5,142 bases of DNA from a bacterium. Its GTDB lineage: Bacteria > SZUA-182 > SZUA-191. The notes beneath the pieces were generated by a model that ran no database searches, was not told the origin of the DNA, and worked only from the letters and a program-made list of their open reading frames with translations. The position numbers and the translations under genes were made by a program. Position 1 is the stretch's first letter. The number at the start of each line of letters is the position of its first letter. Positions 4,271-5,142 of this stretch are shown one piece after another. The DNA lies in NCBI GenBank assembly GCA_003230535.1, contig QIEW01000471.1:1-5142 (forward strand), in the 5' to 3' direction.

Positions 4271-4919
4271 AATTCTGGTCGGAGCGGGACGCGCTCCCAA
4301 TGTCGAGGGGTTAAATCTGGAAGCTGCGGGAGTTAAATATGGCAAACGAACCGGAGTGGAGGTCAATGATTGGCTGCACACTTCCAATCCCCGCATATAT
4401 GCCGCCGGAGATGTCTGCCTGAAATACAAGTTTACCCACACCGCCGATGCCGCCGCACGGATTGTGATTGAGAACGCCCTCTTCCAAGGCCGCAAGAGGT
4501 TATCTGACCTGGTCGTTCCCTGGTGCACTTATACCGATCCCGAGGTCGCCCATGTGGGGCTGTCTGAGAGGGAGGCGGAAGATAAGGGAATACCTGTGGA
4601 TATATTCAAAGTGCCATTGGCCGATATAGATCGAGCTATTGCCGACGGAGAAGAAGACGGGTTTGTGAAGGCGCTGGTTAAAAAAGGTACCGACAAGATT
4701 TTGGGGGCTACTATCGTCGCCCGGCACGCCGGTGAAATGTTAAGCGAATTTACCTTAGCTATGGTGGGCAACTTAGGGCTTAAACAAATCGCGAACGTGA
4801 TCCATCCCTATCCTACACAGTCTGAAGCCATCAAACATACAGCGGATATGTATAGCCGGACTCGTCTGACCCCATTTGTAAAGAGCTTGATTAATGTCTG
4901 GCTTACCTGGAGACGATAA
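4242..4919 (+). CDS. C-terminal part of MerA-like oxidoreductase (second FAD motif and dimerisation domain)
   Basis: A 225-codon frame overlapping the end of the N-terminal part. The TTG at 4242 is only a formal start: family-like sequence begins near DEILVGAGRAPN (9-20). AAGDV (54-58) is the second FAD-contacting motif, and the dimerisation domain runs from about VPWCTYTDPEVA (92-103) to the end. HPYPTQSE (188-195) has Tyr where dihydrolipoamide dehydrogenases have the catalytic His, which is the MerA-like state. The tail ends in LTWRR without the vicinal cysteines of classical MerA. No ribosome binding site is evident before 4242, so independent translation is doubtful. Confidence 0.7.
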   Translation: MKKMVGNIDEILVGAGRAPNVEGLNLEAAGVKYGKRTGVEVNDWLHTSNPRIYAAGDVCLKYKFTHTADAAARIVIENALFQGRKRLSDLVVPWCTYTDPEVAHVGLSEREAEDKGIPVDIFKVPLADIDRAIADGEEDGFVKALVKKGTDKILGATIVARHAGEMLSEFTLAMVGNLGLKQIANVIHPYPTQSEAIKHTADMYSRTRLTPFVKSLINVWLTWRR

Positions 4920-4920
4920 G

Positions 4921-5142
4921 ATGCGGCATATCCTGCTTCTGTTATTTGTTTTTGCAGCCCAAACTACATATGCCGCGACCCTGTTTCGGGAAGATTTTAA
5001 TGACCTGGAGAGTTGGGAGCCCCTCCATTTTGAAAAAATAAAAAGGCATTCCACTTATACCATAGAATCAAACGGGGGAGAGAAATATGTTGTGGCAAAA
5101 AGCCAGGCTTCAGCTTCCGGGATGGTCTACAAAGCAGAGTTC
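4921..5142 (+). CDS. Secreted DUF3047 domain-containing protein (5' part, cut by the window edge)
   Basis: 74 codons are visible and the frame is open to the last base. The first ~18 residues form a Sec-type signal peptide (MRHILLLLFVFAAQTTYA), with likely cleavage after TYA. The mature start LFREDFNDLESWEPL, followed by EKIKRHSTYTIE and ASASGMVYKAEF, matches the opening of DUF3047 proteins, which are exported proteins of unknown function with a beta-rich, lectin-like appearance. The gene begins 1 nt after the TAA of the oxidoreductase, and GGAGA at 4909-4913, inside the upstream coding region, serves as ribosome binding site. Translation is thus probably coupled to the flavoprotein gene. Confidence 0.85.
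   Translation, partial: MRHILLLLFVFAAQTTYAATLFREDFNDLESWEPLHFEKIKRHSTYTIESNGGEKYVVAKSQASASGMVYKAEF

Larger units (their letters stand above)
3407..4919 (+). pseudogene. Mercuric-reductase-like FAD disulfide oxidoreductase, frameshifted
   Basis: One ~500-aa class I pyridine nucleotide-disulfide oxidoreductase is split into two overlapping frames. Together they give the full family order: FAD domain with a redox disulfide, NAD(P) domain, second FAD motif, dimerisation domain. Neither half is missing a domain, so a single small indel near 4245-4265 explains the break. It needs a net +1 shift, for example one A too many in the A7 run at 4245-4251, or a deletion of 2 (or 5, 8...) bases just after. 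The family is usually annotated as mercuric reductase and sits beside TVP38 genes. However, no N-terminal heavy-metal domain and no C-terminal Cys-Cys pair are seen, so Hg(II) reduction is unproven. A sequencing error, a true pseudogene or transcript slippage are all possible. Confidence 0.8.

Noticed and set aside
3971-4528. Long minus-strand open frames opposite the oxidoreductase and other genes
   Set aside because: They have no recognisable motifs or ribosome binding sites and lie opposite clearly conserved + strand proteins.
4981-4992. CTGTTTCGGG at the start of the DUF3047 gene matches 39-48 of the left-edge hairpin
   Set aside because: It encodes the family-typical LFRED residues and lacks the second arm, so it is most likely chance.

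Overview
The window looks like bacterial DNA of roughly balanced base composition with tightly packed genes, all on the + strand. Gene content (an ArsS-type radical SAM enzyme, a GDCCVxC small Cys protein, a TVP38/TMEM64 membrane protein, a MerA-like flavoprotein and a DUF3047 protein) and palindromic intergenic repeats would fit a Gram-negative environmental lineage such as Desulfobacterota or Nitrospirota. That placement is an inference from gene families only, and no taxonomic marker is present.

Layout. Positions 1-297 are non-coding and hold three strong hairpins (30-72, 184-210, 220-245) and a possible -10 box at 160-165. A ~110 bp element follows (298-408) and leads into transcription unit 1. 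Unit 1 contains a fatty acid hydroxylase/sterol desaturase family membrane protein (418-1296), arsS (1304-2257), a 63-aa GDCCVxC-domain protein (2265-2456, TTG start) and a TVP38/TMEM64 family protein (2461-3213). The gaps are 7, 7 and 4 nt, so these four genes are very probably one operon. A 193-bp spacer (3214-3406) carries a second copy of the same element (3274-3382). It leads into unit 2: a mercuric-reductase-like FAD disulfide oxidoreductase broken by a frameshift near 4245-4265 (3407-4919), then, after 1 nt, the 5' part of a secreted DUF3047 protein (4921 to the window edge).

How the genes may work together. ArsS enzymes attach a 5'-deoxyadenosyl group to dimethylarsenite, the committed step toward arsenosugars. 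The small Cys-rich protein, the TVP38 membrane protein and the MerA-like flavoprotein look like metal(loid)/thiol-handling partners. No arsenic methyltransferase (ArsM), which would supply the ArsS substrate, is in the window. The hydroxylase in the same operon raises the untested idea of a link between arsenosugar and lipid chemistry.

The most notable observation is the shared element in front of both units (95 of 111 aligned columns identical by hand, with a 41-bp perfect core). It suggests a common regulatory leader or a mobile promoter cassette, and it also argues that the long N-terminal extension of the first ORF is not real protein.
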